Assembly: GCF_000428765.1 (NCBI RefSeq)
Contig: NZ_AUAO01000003.1
Location: forward strand, 492,006-556,005
Source of the DNA: Brevundimonas aveniformis DSM 17977
Lineage (GTDB): Bacteria > Pseudomonadota > Alphaproteobacteria > Caulobacterales > Caulobacteraceae
Length of the DNA stretch: 64,000 nucleotides
Direction of reading: 5' to 3'
Shown here piece after piece: positions 17,205 through 29,319 of this stretch. Position numbers and translations under genes: made by a program. Every line of letters starts with the position of its first letter. The stretch's first letter is position 1. The notes below the pieces were generated by a model, which saw only the letters and a program-made list of their open reading frames with translations, ran no database searches and was not told where the DNA came from.

Positions 17205-17599
17205 TCCGGGCTCCATGCCTCATAGTCACCGGTCGCCGCCGGACGCTCTCCGGTGCGGGCCAGCGATCCCGGCGGACGCCAGGCCATCGGCGTGCCCGTC
17301 AGGTTGGGCAGATAGTCCTTTTCCCAGGCTCGCCGCGGCAGCGGGGCCTCGGTCGGGGGCTCGTCAAAGGTGTAGTGAAGCCAGCCGTGCCAGTCCGGCG
17401 AGACCTTGGACGCCTCGGCATAGCCGTTGAACACGACCCAACGGCGCTTGCGCCCGTCGTAGCTGATGTTGTCGCGGCTCTCGTAATAGATGTTGCCGAA
17501 TTCGTCCTCTCCGACCTTGCGGCCGCGCTTGGCGATCGTGAAACGGGTTCCGATTGTGGCACCGTTCCACCAGGTGAGCAGAGACTTGAACACGGGCAT
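17201..17599 (-). CDS. NADH:ubiquinone oxidoreductase NDUFA12-family subunit
   Basis: A 132-residue homologue of the mitochondrial complex I accessory subunit NDUFA12 (B17.2), which is conserved in alphaproteobacteria. Motifs: LTWWNGATIGTRFTIAKRGRKVGEDEFGNIYYES, RRWVVFNGYAEASKVSPDWHGWLHYTFDEPP and KDYLPNLTGTPMAWRPPGSL. It is thought to sit on the peripheral arm of complex I, whose main nuo genes are not in this window. The ATG at 17599 gives the usual N-terminus; a start at 17653 would add 18 residues. It overlaps DUF2155 by four bases (ATGA), making a two-gene operon. Confidence 0.93.
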   Translation of the reverse strand: MPVFKSLLTWWNGATIGTRFTIAKRGRKVGEDEFGNIYYESRDNISYDGRKRRWVVFNGYAEASKVSPDWHGWLHYTFDEPPTEAPLPRRAWEKDYLPNLTGTPMAWRPPGSLARTGERPAATGDYEAWSPE

Positions 17600-17772
17600 T
17601 TCCGATTGACGACGAACCCGCAACTTATAGAGCGCGTGTCGGGTGGCGTCCATGGCCAGCCCTACATCAGGACAGGCAACATCTTGTGGGTTATTCGCCG
17701 CGCAACCCCCATATCTATTGGCGTGAGCGAATCGGGGGGCTAAACTCCTGTCAACTGTGACGGAGGCACGAC

Positions 17773-20517
17773 TTGCGGCTCGAATCCCGCTTCGCCGTAT
17801 CGGAACGACAGCCGGCCCTGACGGGTCGCCTGATCGAGCGTGCCGGGGAATGGATCCGGGTCACCGCGCCCACCGACTGGACAACAGCGCGGATCGACGC
17901 CTGGCTCGACTGGGCCGATGGCCTGCCCACGGACTATCCGGCACAATCTACGCCTCGGCTACCCAGCCCGGATGCCCCGCTCAACGGGGCGCTGTTCCGA
18001 TATGCCCATCGGCTCGCGGCCTGGGGACGTGCCACGGGGGCGCTCCAGGACGAAGCCAGCGCCACCGCCTTTGTCGACGAGATAACCGCCACCCTGTTGC
18101 TCGGCATGGCCGCTCCCGGCGGGCTGTGTCAGGACGGCTACAGAATTCACCCGACGGCCGACGACCAGCTAGGCCCGGCAACTGACGCAGCCCCCGGTTC
18201 GCTCGCGGCCCCTGACCTCGAGCGCCAGCTCGACACGCGCCGGCACGCGCGCCTGTCCACCGGCCTGACTGCGGTGGCCCAGGCCCGTCTCGAAGCGGTG
18301 TTTGCCGCGACGCTACGCTGCGACGGCGCGACCTCCAGCTGTCGCGACCCGAACCAGAACTCCAGCCTGGCACGGACCATTCGCGCTGCCCAGGACGCCG
18401 GACTGGACGACGCGGCGATCCAGCTGGCGCTCAATGGCTCCATCGACGCAGCCCAGGCGGCCAACGAATGGCTCGTGCTGGCCGAACGGGCCGAAGTCGC
18501 CGCCGGCTCCCGCCCTGCCCAGCTTGTTGCCGAGGCACCCGGTCTGCGGCTGGCCTTCTCGCCGGTCGATGCCGAGGCCGTCCTGCTGGCGGAAGCGGCC
18601 CCGATTGTCGGTCTGGATGCTCGCCAGATTGACCTGGTCGACCTGGTGGCGCTGGCCCGTGTCTGGACCCTCGCCCTGGAAATCGAATCCGCCTGCGGCT
18701 TCTGCGCATCCGGCCTGCTGGCGCGTCGCCGACATGACGCCCGGCCGCTGGCGCTTGTCCTTTGCGGCCTCGGAGATCGAATGCGCGCCGAAGGGCTCGC
18801 CTACGACAGTGATGCGGCACGCCTCCAGGCTGCGACCTGGGTTGCCACTCTGGATTCAGCGGCCCTGATCGCCTCCGCCGAACTAGCCTCACAGGTGTCG
18901 CCCTGTCGCGACTGGGCCGCAGAAGGCCCCGCTGCGCTTTCGAGCCTGGATCGCAAGCGCCTTGCTGCTGATCGGATCGACCCGACGGCGGCGAAACTCT
19001 ACGCCCGCGCCCTGAAGCTCGCGCGCAAGTCAGGCCTGCGGAACCTCCAGGTCACCGCACTGGACATCGATGCGGAAACGCGACTGCGGCTGGCCATGCC
19101 CAGTGACGGCATCCAGCCTGCGTCTGGCTTGACCGGCGTGGTCGAGACGTCGGACGGCGAGGTTGAGCGCGTGCTCCATCCAGACGTAGCGCGTGCGCTC
19201 CATATGCTGGACGCTGATGTCGAGGCCGCCGAGCGGCACCTGCTGGGACGCCGCACACTCGCCGACGCTCCAGGCATCGACCTTGAAGGGCTGCGGGCCT
19301 TTGGCTTCACGGACATCGAACTGAAGTCCATCGAGATGGAGTTGGACCAAGCCTCGAACCTGGCGGAGGCCTTTTCCCCTTCGGTGCTCGGGGCCGGTTT
19401 CGTCGAGGATGCTCTTGGCGTCGAAGCTGAGCTGGCGGGACAGGCCGGATTCTGTCTGTTGAGCCATCTCGGTGTGCCGAGCCACCAGATCGAACAGGCT
19501 GCCGACTATGCGCTGGGGGCCTCCGACCTGACGGAATGGAGCGGGCTGACCGACGCCATTTCCGCCGCCCTCGCCCCCCCAGGGCTGGAGGCCGAACTGG
19601 CGTTGACCACCGCCGTCGAGATCTTCTCGGGGGCACCTCGCCGCCTCACGCTTTACGCCGGTTGGGACGCCGCCACCGATGACCTCACCCGTCTGCAATC
19701 GACGGCGGCCCTGGCTGGAATCCGAGCCGTCCGGGTCGAGCGGGCATCGCCCCCCGACGGACTGGTGCTTTTCGACCTGAACCAGCCCGAGACGCACGCA
19801 CCCGCGACCGTCGAGCCCGCGCCGAGGCGCGCCGAAAGCCTGCCCGCCCAGCGGCCTCAGCGCCGCAAGCTGCCGGACCGCCGCAAGGGCTATATTCAGA
19901 AAGCCGCCGTCGGAGGACACAAGGTCTATCTGCACACCGGTGAGTACGAGGACGGCGAGATCGGGGAAATCTTCATCGACATGCACAAGGAAGGTGCCGC
20001 CTTCCGAAGCCTGATGAACAATTTCGCCATCTCAGTCTCGATCGGGCTTCAGTACGGCGTGCCGCTGGAGGAATTTGTCGACGCCTTCGTCTACACCCGG
20101 TTCGAGCCATCGGGCGCGGTCACCGGCAATGACTCCATCCGCTCGGCGACGTCCATTCTCGACTATGTGTTTCGTGAGCTGGCTGTCAGCTACCAGGGGC
20201 GTTCCGACCTGGCCAATGCCCGACCGACACTGCCGACAGATGATGGCCTCGATCCCGATGCGGAAGAAGCCCCTACCCCAGCCACACGCTTCATCTCGAA
20301 GGGTCTGATGCGGGGGGGGGCCCCTGACAATCTTGTCGTAGTCCCGTTCGGGCGGCGCGATACGGATGCCGAGGCCGCCTCCTTCAGCCAGCCGCCCGTC
20401 GCTGATGTTTGCCCGGCCTGTGGCGATGCCGCGCTTCAGATGAAAGGCGGGGCCTTCGTCTGTGACACGTGCGGCATTGCTCCCACCGAAGCGGACCTGT
20501 CGACCAGCCAGGCCTGA
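17773..20517 (+). CDS. Degenerate class II ribonucleotide reductase paralog (TSCPD-domain protein)
   Basis: A 914-residue protein. The C-terminal third, about residues 697-900, is an unmistakable match to the tail of adenosylcobalamin-dependent reductase Nrd[47 protein letters not shown] and [19 protein letters not shown], ending in a zinc-ribbon-like CPAC...CDTC. The rest tracks NrdJ only faintly: [16 protein letters not shown] (191-206), VWTLALEI (297-304), [12 protein letters not shown] (341-352) and [19 protein letters not shown] (422-440). The central reductase segment with NPCSE and its catalytic cysteine is missing, and the protein is shorter than the roughly 1200 residues usual for NrdJ. 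The TTG start at 17773 has GGAGG six bases upstream. It is probably a pseudoenzyme; no true nrdJ is in the window. Confidence 0.85.
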   Translation: MRLESRFAVSERQPALTGRLIERAGEWIRVTAPTDWTTARIDAWLDWADGLPTDYPAQSTPRLPSPDAPLNGALFRYAHRLAAWGRATGALQDEASATAFVDEITATLLLGMAAPGGLCQDGYRIHPTADDQLGPATDAAPGSLAAPDLERQLDTRRHARLSTGLTAVAQARLEAVFAATLRCDGATSSCRDPNQNSSLARTIRAAQDAGLDDAAIQLALNGSIDAAQAANEWLVLAERAEVAAGSRPAQLVAEAPGLRLAFSPVDAEAVLLAEAAPIVGLDARQIDLVDLVALARVWTLALEIESACGFCASGLLARRRHDARPLALVLCGLGDRMRAEGLAYDSDAARLQAATWVATLDSAALIASAELASQVSPCRDWAAEGPAALSSLDRKRLAADRIDPTAAKLYARALKLARKSGLRNLQVTALDIDAETRLRLAMPSDGIQPASGLTGVVETSDGEVERVLHPDVARALHMLDADVEAAERHLLGRRTLADAPGIDLEGLRAFGFTDIELKSIEMELDQASNLAEAFSPSVLGAGFVEDALGVEAELAGQAGFCLLSHLGVPSHQIEQAADYALGASDLTEWSGLTDAISAALAPPGLEAELALTTAVEIFSGAPRRLTLYAGWDAATDDLTRLQSTAALAGIRAVRVERASPPDGLVLFDLNQPETHAPATVEPAPRRAESLPAQRPQRRKLPDRRKGYIQKAAVGGHKVYLHTGEYEDGEIGEIFIDMHKEGAAFRSLMNNFAISVSIGLQYGVPLEEFVDAFVYTRFEPSGAVTGNDSIRSATSILDYVFRELAVSYQGRSDLANARPTLPTDDGLDPDAEEAPTPATRFISKGLMRGGAPDNLVVVPFGRRDTDAEAASFSQPPVADVCPACGDAALQMKGGAFVCDTCGIAPTEADLSTSQA

Positions 20518-20553
20518 ATCTTGCATGGTAAATCGGGTCACGGAGCCCTCACC

Positions 20554-21036
20554 ATGCGCACTCTCCTGTTTGCCGCCGCCCTGATCAGCCTGGCGGCGCC
20601 CGCCGCCGCCCAGAATGCCGGCCAAATTGCCTCGGCCCAACGGGGCGCGTCCTGCCCGGGTTGCAATCTCTTTCAGGCGGACCTGACGGGCGTGGAGGCG
20701 CGCGGGCGCAACTTTTCCGGGGCGCGTCTGCGCCAGGCCTGGTTGACCGCCTCGGTGCTCAATGCCGCCAATTTCTCACGCGCCGATCTGCGCGACGTGG
20801 ATGCCTATGGCGGTGTCTTTTCCCAGGCCAGCTTCAGTGGTGCGAACCTGACCAACTCATCGTGGGTCGGGGCCTATCTTGAGGGGGCCAACTTCAGTGG
20901 TGCTGACCTTACGGGGGCCAATTTCTCCGGTGCCCAGATGCGCGGCGCGCGGGGTCTTACTCAACGCCAGTTGAATGCCGCGTGCGGCGACGGCTCCACC
21001 GAGCTGCCGGGATCTCTGTCCATCCCAAGCTGCTGA
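20554..21036 (+). CDS. Exported pentapeptide-repeat protein (short)
   Basis: A 160-residue protein with signal peptide MRTLLFAAALISLAAPAAAQ. It then has a short segment with SCPGCNLFQADLTG, about fifteen pentapeptide repeats of the A(D/N)LXX type (ANFSRADLRD, ANLTNSSWVGAYLEGANFSGADL) and a C-terminal cap RGLTQRQLNAACGDGSTELP ending in Cys. Pentapeptide repeats fold as a right-handed quadrilateral beta-helix. The ATG at 20554 has GGAG upstream. It starts 36 bases after the ribonucleotide-reductase-like gene and is followed by a longer paralog with the same N- and C-terminal motifs. Confidence 0.88.
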   Translation: MRTLLFAAALISLAAPAAAQNAGQIASAQRGASCPGCNLFQADLTGVEARGRNFSGARLRQAWLTASVLNAANFSRADLRDVDAYGGVFSQASFSGANLTNSSWVGAYLEGANFSGADLTGANFSGAQMRGARGLTQRQLNAACGDGSTELPGSLSIPSC

Positions 21037-21078
21037 GTGCCGGACCTTACCGCGATTTAAGTGGTTCCGGCCCGCCAA

Positions 21079-21918
21079 ATGAATGACATGGGGCCCATGA
21101 CGGTCTTTGAGCGCCCCTTCCTGCGACTGGCACCTGCTGCAACTGCAGCGGCCCTGGCGGTGTTCGGAGCCTCGACGGCCGTGGCCGCCAGCCAGATCGG
21201 ATTTCAGGATCGTGACGTCTCTCGCGTGATTTCGATCAGCGGTTCATGCGTGCGTTGCGAGCTGTCGGGTCGTCGCCTGGCGGGGGCCAATTTTGTCGGG
21301 GCCAACTTCACCCAGGCCACTCTGGTCGGATCAGATTTGCGGGGAGCCAATGTCGTTGGCTCCAATTTTTCCGAGACGAACCTGACCCGGGCCGACCTTC
21401 GTGGGGCCGAACTGGTCGGAAGCCGGTTTTCGGGTGCCGCCCTGGTTCAGGCCAGGCTGGACGGGGTTGAGGCTCGCGGGGCTGATTTCAGCAATGCTGA
21501 TCTTTCACGCGCCAACCTCTCGGGTGCTGAGCTCCTCGGAGCCCGCCTGCGCCGCGCGCGCGCGGTCGATGCCAATTTCGCCGGAGCGGAAATGTCCGCC
21601 GCCGAACTGGTCTATGGCGACTTTTCAGGTGCCGATTTCGAGGGTGCCGAACTGAACAGTGCGCGCTTGACCGGAGGGCGCTTCACCCGTGCTGATTTCA
21701 CCGACGCGGAATTGCTTCGGGCCGATCTGCGCGGTGCTGATCTGTCACAAGCCCGCGGCCTCACCCAGTCCCAGATCAACTCAGCCTGTTCGGACAGTTC
21801 AACGCGCCTGCCGGATGGCCTGACGGCTCGCAGCTGTGGCGGTGGTCGAGGGGGTGCGCCGCGCCCGGTCGCTCCACCCCGACCGTTCTTCACCGTCGTG
21901 GCGACTGACGTCGACTAG
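21079..21918 (+). CDS. Exported pentapeptide-repeat protein (long paralog)
   Basis: About 279 residues. The N-terminus carries a hydrophobic export signal (RLAPAATAAALAVFGASTAVAA). Then come a CVRCELSG cysteine pair and about thirty pentapeptide repeats, with recurring ANF, ADL and AEL, interrupted near the end of the repeat region by the cap RGLTQSQINSACSDSSTRLP and a Gly/Pro-rich tail. The start is uncertain: ATGs at 21079 and 21097 and a GTG at 21061 all lie in frame without a strong ribosome site. I use 21079. It matches the preceding gene in layout, so the pair likely arose by duplication. The role is unknown; related repeat proteins can act as scaffolds or DNA mimics, but export argues against the latter. 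Confidence 0.82.
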   Translation: MNDMGPMTVFERPFLRLAPAATAAALAVFGASTAVAASQIGFQDRDVSRVISISGSCVRCELSGRRLAGANFVGANFTQATLVGSDLRGANVVGSNFSETNLTRADLRGAELVGSRFSGAALVQARLDGVEARGADFSNADLSRANLSGAELLGARLRRARAVDANFAGAEMSAAELVYGDFSGADFEGAELNSARLTGGRFTRADFTDAELLRADLRGADLSQARGLTQSQINSACSDSSTRLPDGLTARSCGGGRGGAPRPVAPPRPFFTVVATDVD

Positions 21919-21940
21919 ATTCAATCGACGTTCAAAGATC

Positions 21941-22070
21941 CGTCATTCCCGGCCTTGTGCCGGGAACCCATCACCTCGTTGAATATCCAGTCGTTCTGAT
22001 GTCGGAACAGCCGCCATCGTCTTGCCCGGCCGGTGGTGATGGATGGCCGGGACAAGCCCGACCATGACGA
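21941..22070. repeat. Intergenic palindromic repeat element
   Basis: A non-coding element of about 130 bases between the pentapeptide gene and aspS. It opens CGTCATTCCCGGCCTTGTG and closes with GGCCGGGACAAGCCCGACCATGACG, which is roughly inverted. The same GTCAT(T/C)CCCGG core with GGGACAAG appears at 63641-63776 after parE, so it looks like a dispersed repeat family. It may also help terminate the two convergent genes. Confidence 0.6.
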
Positions 22071-22116
22071 GTGTGTTTGTATTTAAACTAATAATCGATC
22101 TGAATGTCGATTAGAC

Positions 22117-23958
22117 CTAGACCTTGATCGGCGGGACTGTGCGAATGTGCACGTCCTTGAGCTGACGCTCCTCGGCTCGCGTCGGCGCATTCATCAGCAA
22201 ATCTTCGCCCTGCTGATTCAGCGGGAAGGCAATGACTTCGCGAATGGCGGTTTCGCCGGCCAGCAGCATGACGATGCGGTCGATGCCGGGGGCCAGGCCA
22301 CCATGCGGCGGTGCGCCGTAACGGAAGGCGTTGAGCATGCCGCCGAATTGATCCTCGACGACCGAGGCATCATAGCCGGCGATGTTGAAGGCCTTGAGCA
22401 TGATCTCGGCCTTGTGGTTTCGGATCGCCCCCGAGCACAGCTCATAGCCGTTGCAGACAATGTCGTACTGATAGGCGCGGATGGTCAGCGGATCCTGCGT
22501 CTCCAGGGCCTCCAGACCGCCCTGCGGCATCGAGAACGGGTTGTGCGAGAAGTCGACCTTCTTCTCCTCCTCCGACCACTCGAACATCGGGAAGTCGACG
22601 ATCCAGCAGAACTTGAACTGGTTCTCGTCGATCAGCTTCAGCTCGGTGCCGACCCGGGTGCGGGCCAGACCTGCGAACTTGGCGAACGCCGCTGGATTGC
22701 CCGCCGTGAAGAAGGCAGCGTCGCCCTGACCCAGACCCAGCGAGGCCATCAGAGCCTCGGTCGGCTCCTGTCCCAAGTTCTTGGCGATGGGGCCGCCCCA
22801 GGCATTCTGGTCGTCGGACCAGAAGATGTAGCCGAGGCCCGGCTGGCCTTCGCCCTGGGCCCAGGAGTTCATGCGGTCGCAGAAGGCGCGGCTGCCCCCG
22901 GTCGGGGCCGGGATGGCCCAGACCGCGTTCTTGTCGTCCGCCCCCAGGATCTTGGCGAACAGACCGAAGCCGCCGTCACGGAAGTGGTCCGAAACGACCT
23001 GCATCTTGATCGGGTTTCGCGTGTCCGGCTTGTCGGTGCCGTACCAGGCCATCGACTGCGCAAACGTCAGGCGCTCGAAGCCGGCATGCTCGAACGACTG
23101 CCTGAAGTCATTGGTGAAGGTGTGCGTGCTGGTGATCGACGAGACGGGCTTGCCGTCTGCAAACTCTTCGAAGACGCCATGCATGACGGGTTCGATGGCC
23201 GCGAAGACATCCTCCTGGGTCACGAAGCTCATCTCGACGTCGAGTTGGTAGAATTCCAGCGAGCGGTCCGCGCGCAGGTCCTCGTCCCGGAAACAGGGAG
23301 CGATCTGGAAATAGCGGTCGAAGCCTGAAACCATCAGCAGCTGTTTAAATTGCTGAGGGGCCTGCGGCAGGGCGTAGAACTTCTCGGGGTGCAGACGCGA
23401 CGGGACCAGAAAGTCGCGCGCGCCTTCGGGCGATGAGGCTGTCAGGATCGGGGTTTGATACTCAAGGAAGCCCTGATCGACCATGCGGCGGCGGATCGAC
23501 GAAATCACCTTTGAGCGCAGGACGATGTTCTTGTGCAGGCGCTCGCGCCGCAGATCGAGGAAGCGGTTCGCCAGGCGGATTTCCTCGGGGTACTCCTGAT
23601 CGCCAAAGACCGGCATCGGCAGTTCGGCGGCCTCTGACAGCACCTCGACGCCCGTGACGCGCACCTCGACCTCGCCGGTCGGCAAGTTGGGGTTGATGGT
23701 TCCGGCCTCGCGCAGAACCACCTCGCCATCGACACAGATGACGCTTTCGGCGCGCAGGCGCTCGACAACCGCAAATCCCGGAGACTCCGGATGCAGGACC
23801 AACTGGGTCAGGCCGTAGTGGTCGCGCAGATCGACGAACAACAGGCCGCCGTGGTCGCGCTTGCGATGGACCCACCCGGACAGACGGACGTTCGATCCGG
23901 CATCGGAGGATCGCAGATCACCGCAGGTGTGGGTACGATAGGCGTGCATGGCTGTCAT
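22117..23958 (-). CDS. aspS: Aspartyl-tRNA synthetase
   Basis: Charges tRNA-Asp. The 613 residues make it the long bacterial type with an inserted GAD domain. It opens with [46 protein letters not shown] (anticodon-binding OB fold). Class II motif 2 appears as [23 protein letters not shown] and motif 3 as [52 protein letters not shown] precedes motif 2. Many alphaproteobacterial enzymes of this type are non-discriminating and also charge tRNA-Asn; that cannot be decided by eye. An in-frame ATG at 23949 is an alternative start. Confidence 0.97.
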   Translation of the reverse strand: MTAMHAYRTHTCGDLRSSDAGSNVRLSGWVHRKRDHGGLLFVDLRDHYGLTQLVLHPESPGFAVVERLRAESVICVDGEVVLREAGTINPNLPTGEVEVRVTGVEVLSEAAELPMPVFGDQEYPEEIRLANRFLDLRRERLHKNIVLRSKVISSIRRRMVDQGFLEYQTPILTASSPEGARDFLVPSRLHPEKFYALPQAPQQFKQLLMVSGFDRYFQIAPCFRDEDLRADRSLEFYQLDVEMSFVTQEDVFAAIEPVMHGVFEEFADGKPVSSITSTHTFTNDFRQSFEHAGFERLTFAQSMAWYGTDKPDTRNPIKMQVVSDHFRDGGFGLFAKILGADDKNAVWAIPAPTGGSRAFCDRMNSWAQGEGQPGLGYIFWSDDQNAWGGPIAKNLGQEPTEALMASLGLGQGDAAFFTAGNPAAFAKFAGLARTRVGTELKLIDENQFKFCWIVDFPMFEWSEEEKKVDFSHNPFSMPQGGLEALETQDPLTIRAYQYDIVCNGYELCSGAIRNHKAEIMLKAFNIAGYDASVVEDQFGGMLNAFRYGAPPHGGLAPGIDRIVMLLAGETAIREVIAFPLNQQGEDLLMNAPTRAEERQLKDVHIRTVPPIKV

Positions 23959-24185
23959 TTCGGCTGGTTCTGAGGGGCCGTCCGGCCCCGAATTCGGGAG
24001 GCGCGTAAAGGGCCTGATCCCCCGGCAAAGTCAAGGCTGGACCCCACGAGCCCCCTGGGCTTTCCAGAACACAACCGCCCTCCCTTACCGTGCACCTGGC
24101 CCCGTCGCTGAACCTCGTGAGGCAGGCATGACGCTCACCGAATTGTCGGGCATGATGACGACCGCACTGAAGCCGGGAGCCCGCC

Positions 24186-24395
24186 ATGGCAACCTTCGCC
24201 ATCGGAGATCACGTCAGTTGGAACTCTGAGGCCGGACGGGTCAGCGGTCGCATCGTCCGGATTCGCGAGGCGGATTTCGCCTACAAGGGCTACACGCACC
24301 ATGCGACGCCCGACGACCCTCAGTATGAGATCAAGAGCGACAAGACCGATCACGTTGCCGCTCACAAGGGTGCGGCTCTGACGCTGATCCCCTGA
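24186..24395 (+). CDS. DUF2945 / hypervirulence-associated TUDOR-domain protein
   Basis: A 69-residue protein. FAIGDHVSWNSEAGRVSGRIVRI is the typical opening of the small SH3/Tudor-like DUF2945 family, followed by YTHHATPDDPQYEIKSDKTDHVAAHKGAALTLIP, which matches its end. The usual length is 60-75 residues, so it is complete. GGGAG lies eight bases before the ATG. The stop codon overlaps the start of the DUF488 gene (TGATG), so they form an operon. The biochemical role is unknown. Confidence 0.85.
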   Translation: MATFAIGDHVSWNSEAGRVSGRIVRIREADFAYKGYTHHATPDDPQYEIKSDKTDHVAAHKGAALTLIP

Positions 24396-24936
24396 TGGCG
24401 AAAGGATTCGCCACTATCGGCCATTCGGACCGAACCGTCGAAACCATCGAAGAGATGCTGGTCGGCACCGGGATCGAATTGCTGGTCGATGTCCGAAGTT
24501 TCCCGCGATCTCGGCACAATCCGGCGTTCAACATCGATACCCTTCCGGCCCGGCTGAAGGCGCTCGACATCGACTACGTTCACATGGCCGATCTGGGTGG
24601 ACGCCGACCTCGCCAGCCGGAGGTGCCCGAAGCGGTCAATGCCCTGTGGCAGGTACAGGCGTTTCACAACTATGCCGACTATGCTCTCGGCCCGGTCTAC
24701 GGCGCGGCCTTCGACCAGCTAAGCCGGCTTGGGAACACGCGGCGGGTGGCCCTGATGTGCGCCGAGGCCATGTGGTGGCGCTGCCACCGGCGCATCATAG
24801 CCGACTATCTGATGCTGAACGGCCAGGCGGTTGCCCACCTGATGGAGCCGGGCAAGAGCGTTCAGGCCAGCCCGACACTCGGGGCGATGTTGAGGCCCGA
24901 TGGCAAGGTGATCTATCCGCCGACAGAAACGGACCG

Positions 24937-24955
<19 letters not shown>
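24395..24955 (+). CDS. DUF488 domain-containing protein
   Basis: A 186-residue member of the DUF488 family. Typical features: [42 protein letters not shown] near the start, [11 protein letters not shown], and the signature [28 protein letters not shown] with an invariant cysteine. The family is widespread and its function unproven, though genes often sit near DNA-repair or stress genes. It is co-transcribed with the small Tudor-like gene and its 3' end overlaps the convergent metH by 19 bases. Confidence 0.88.
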
Positions 24956-27582
<2,627 letters not shown>

Positions 27583-27583
27583 T

Positions 27584-28243
27584 TTACTTGAGGGCCCAAA
27601 CTTTTGAACGCCGATAGGCTTTCTGCTTCGTCTCCAGAAGCGACGTGATTTCTTGATGTCGCTTGGGTCGGTCTGGATCGTCGAAAATCTCGAACCCACA
27701 CCCAGCCTTCCATGAGTGCGGAACCGCTGCCAAGGCCTCGAAGAAACTACACGCCTCGGTCTGTCCCCTGAGCATTCGCTTCTTTGCCACCGACACGAAG
27801 GCTTCAGAAGCAGACAGCGCTAACTTCTTGCCCTTTGGCCCGTAGTAGCTGAGCGCAAAAGGCCCGTGGATGTTGTCGTGAGTGTAAATCAACCAGTTCG
27901 CATAAATTTCTATGGGAAGCAGGCCGGCGCGGAACATCTCCCACTGGTTGATTTGGAGATTCCAATACTGGCTGTAGAAATTGTAGATCGCTTCAATGTT
28001 AACTGATCGATCCCCGTGGTCAAAACGGGAGTTGAGCATTCTTCGAAGTTCAGAAATCACCCTAAACCGTTCGGTGAAATCGAGAAAAACTTCGAACGCA
28101 GCTTCTCGCCGCGTGCCTTGGAGTTGCTGAACGATTTGCCAGCCGGCCACAATGACCGCCAGCAAGGCGATTGGCATCGAGAAGGTCGTTGCCACGTTGG
28201 CCGCGTCTGACCAGTCATTCACTGCAAGAAAGCGACAGGTCAT
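27584..28243 (-). CDS. Single-pass membrane protein of unknown function inserted between the metH halves
   Basis: A 219-residue protein. A short N-terminus is followed by one membrane segment at about residues 18-40 ([16 protein letters not shown]). The rest is soluble and mainly helical, rich in Trp, Tyr and Phe: [55 protein letters not shown]. This TM-plus-helical layout recalls DUF4760-like proteins, but I cannot assign a family. The DNA is visibly lower in GC than its neighbours and uses AT-ending codons, which suggests recent acquisition. Its ATG overlaps the stop of metH part 1 (TGATG) and its TAA is one base from the metH part 2 start, so it fits exactly into the operon. Confidence 0.8.
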   Translation of the reverse strand: MTCRFLAVNDWSDAANVATTFSMPIALLAVIVAGWQIVQQLQGTRREAAFEVFLDFTERFRVISELRRMLNSRFDHGDRSVNIEAIYNFYSQYWNLQINQWEMFRAGLLPIEIYANWLIYTHDNIHGPFALSYYGPKGKKLALSASEAFVSVAKKRMLRGQTEACSFFEALAAVPHSWKAGCGFEIFDDPDRPKRHQEITSLLETKQKAYRRSKVWALK

Positions 28244-29319
28244 CACGCCACCAGCTCGAACGGTTCCAGCCCTGACAACCGCATCGCTACAGGCCGTTCC
28301 GGGATCGCGCGCGGCGTGACGCCCGCAACTTCCTCGGCCACATGGCGGATGTGATCCGGCGTGGTGCCGCAGCAGCCGCCGACGATGTTGACGAGGCCGG
28401 ACCTGGCCCATTCCTCCAGGAAGTGGGCGGTCTCGTGCGGCTGTTCGTCATACTGGCCCATGGCGTTGGGCAGGCCGGCGTTGGGGTAGGCACTCACCAG
28501 CGTATCGGCGACACGGCTCAGGTCGGCGATGTGTGGACGCATCAGCTCGGCCCCCAGCGCACAGTTGAAGCCGACGGCGAACGGCTTGGCGTGGCGGATG
28601 GAGTTCCAGAAGGCCTCGGCCGTCTGACCCGACAGGGTGCGGCCCGACCGGTCGGTGATGGTGCCCGAGATCCACAGCGGCAGGGGATCATACCCCTCAT
28701 CTTCCAGGTCCAGGATGGCCTTGATCGCGGCCTTGGCGTTCAGGGTGTCGAAGACGGTCTCGACCAGGAACAGGTCGACGCCACCTTCATGCAGGGCGCG
28801 GGCCTGCTGCTTGTAGGCGTCATAGACCTCGTCAAAGGAAACCGCGCGGTAGCCGGGATCATTGACGTCCGGGCTGATGGACAAGGTGCGGTTGGTCGGC
28901 CCCATGGCCCCGGCGACAAAGCGCGGCTTGTGCGGCTCCTTCTCGGTCCAGCGATCGGCCACCGCGCGGGCGATCCGGGCCCCTTCGAAGTTCAGATCAT
29001 TGACCGCATCCTCCAGCCCATAGTCGGCCTGGGCGATCGTCGTGGCGGAAAAGGTATTGGTCTCGGTGATGTCGGCGCCGGCGGCGAAGTAGGCGTCGTG
29101 CAGGCTGGTGACCAGGTCCGGCCGGGTCAGGATCAGGAGGTCGTTGTTGCCCTTCTGGGGATGATTGTGCGCGGCGAACCGCTCTCCCCGGAAGTCTTCT
29201 TCCGACAGATCCTCGCGCTGGATCATCACGCCCCAGGCGCCGTCCAGCACGAGGATGCGCTCGCGGGCGGCGGCCTTCAGGGCGGCGATCCGAGCCTGCC
29301 TCGGAGTCGGTTCGGTCAT
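28243..29319 (-). CDS. metH: Methionine synthase homocysteine-binding part (split MetH)
   Basis: A 358-residue protein equal to the N-terminal zinc/homocysteine module of MetH. It contains [48 protein letters not shown] and [19 protein letters not shown]. The zinc ligands are the Cys in GFNCALG and the Cys pair in [11 protein letters not shown]. It would pass homocysteine to the B12 module encoded separately downstream. The ATG overlaps the stop of the beta-lactamase gene by four bases (ATGA). Splitting of metH into two genes occurs in related bacteria, where as far as I recall the halves are adjacent. Here they are separated by another gene. Confidence 0.95.
   Translation of the reverse strand: MTEPTPRQARIAALKAAARERILVLDGAWGVMIQREDLSEEDFRGERFAAHNHPQKGNNDLLILTRPDLVTSLHDAYFAAGADITETNTFSATTIAQADYGLEDAVNDLNFEGARIARAVADRWTEKEPHKPRFVAGAMGPTNRTLSISPDVNDPGYRAVSFDEVYDAYKQQARALHEGGVDLFLVETVFDTLNAKAAIKAILDLEDEGYDPLPLWISGTITDRSGRTLSGQTAEAFWNSIRHAKPFAVGFNCALGAELMRPHIADLSRVADTLVSAYPNAGLPNAMGQYDEQPHETAHFLEEWARSGLVNIVGGCCGTTPDHIRHVAEEVAGVTPRAIPERPVAMRLSGLEPFELVA

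Noticed and set aside
23959..24185. Region between aspS and the small Tudor-like gene
   Set aside because: Checked for a small gene or RNA; only short frames without ribosome sites and no stable structure found.
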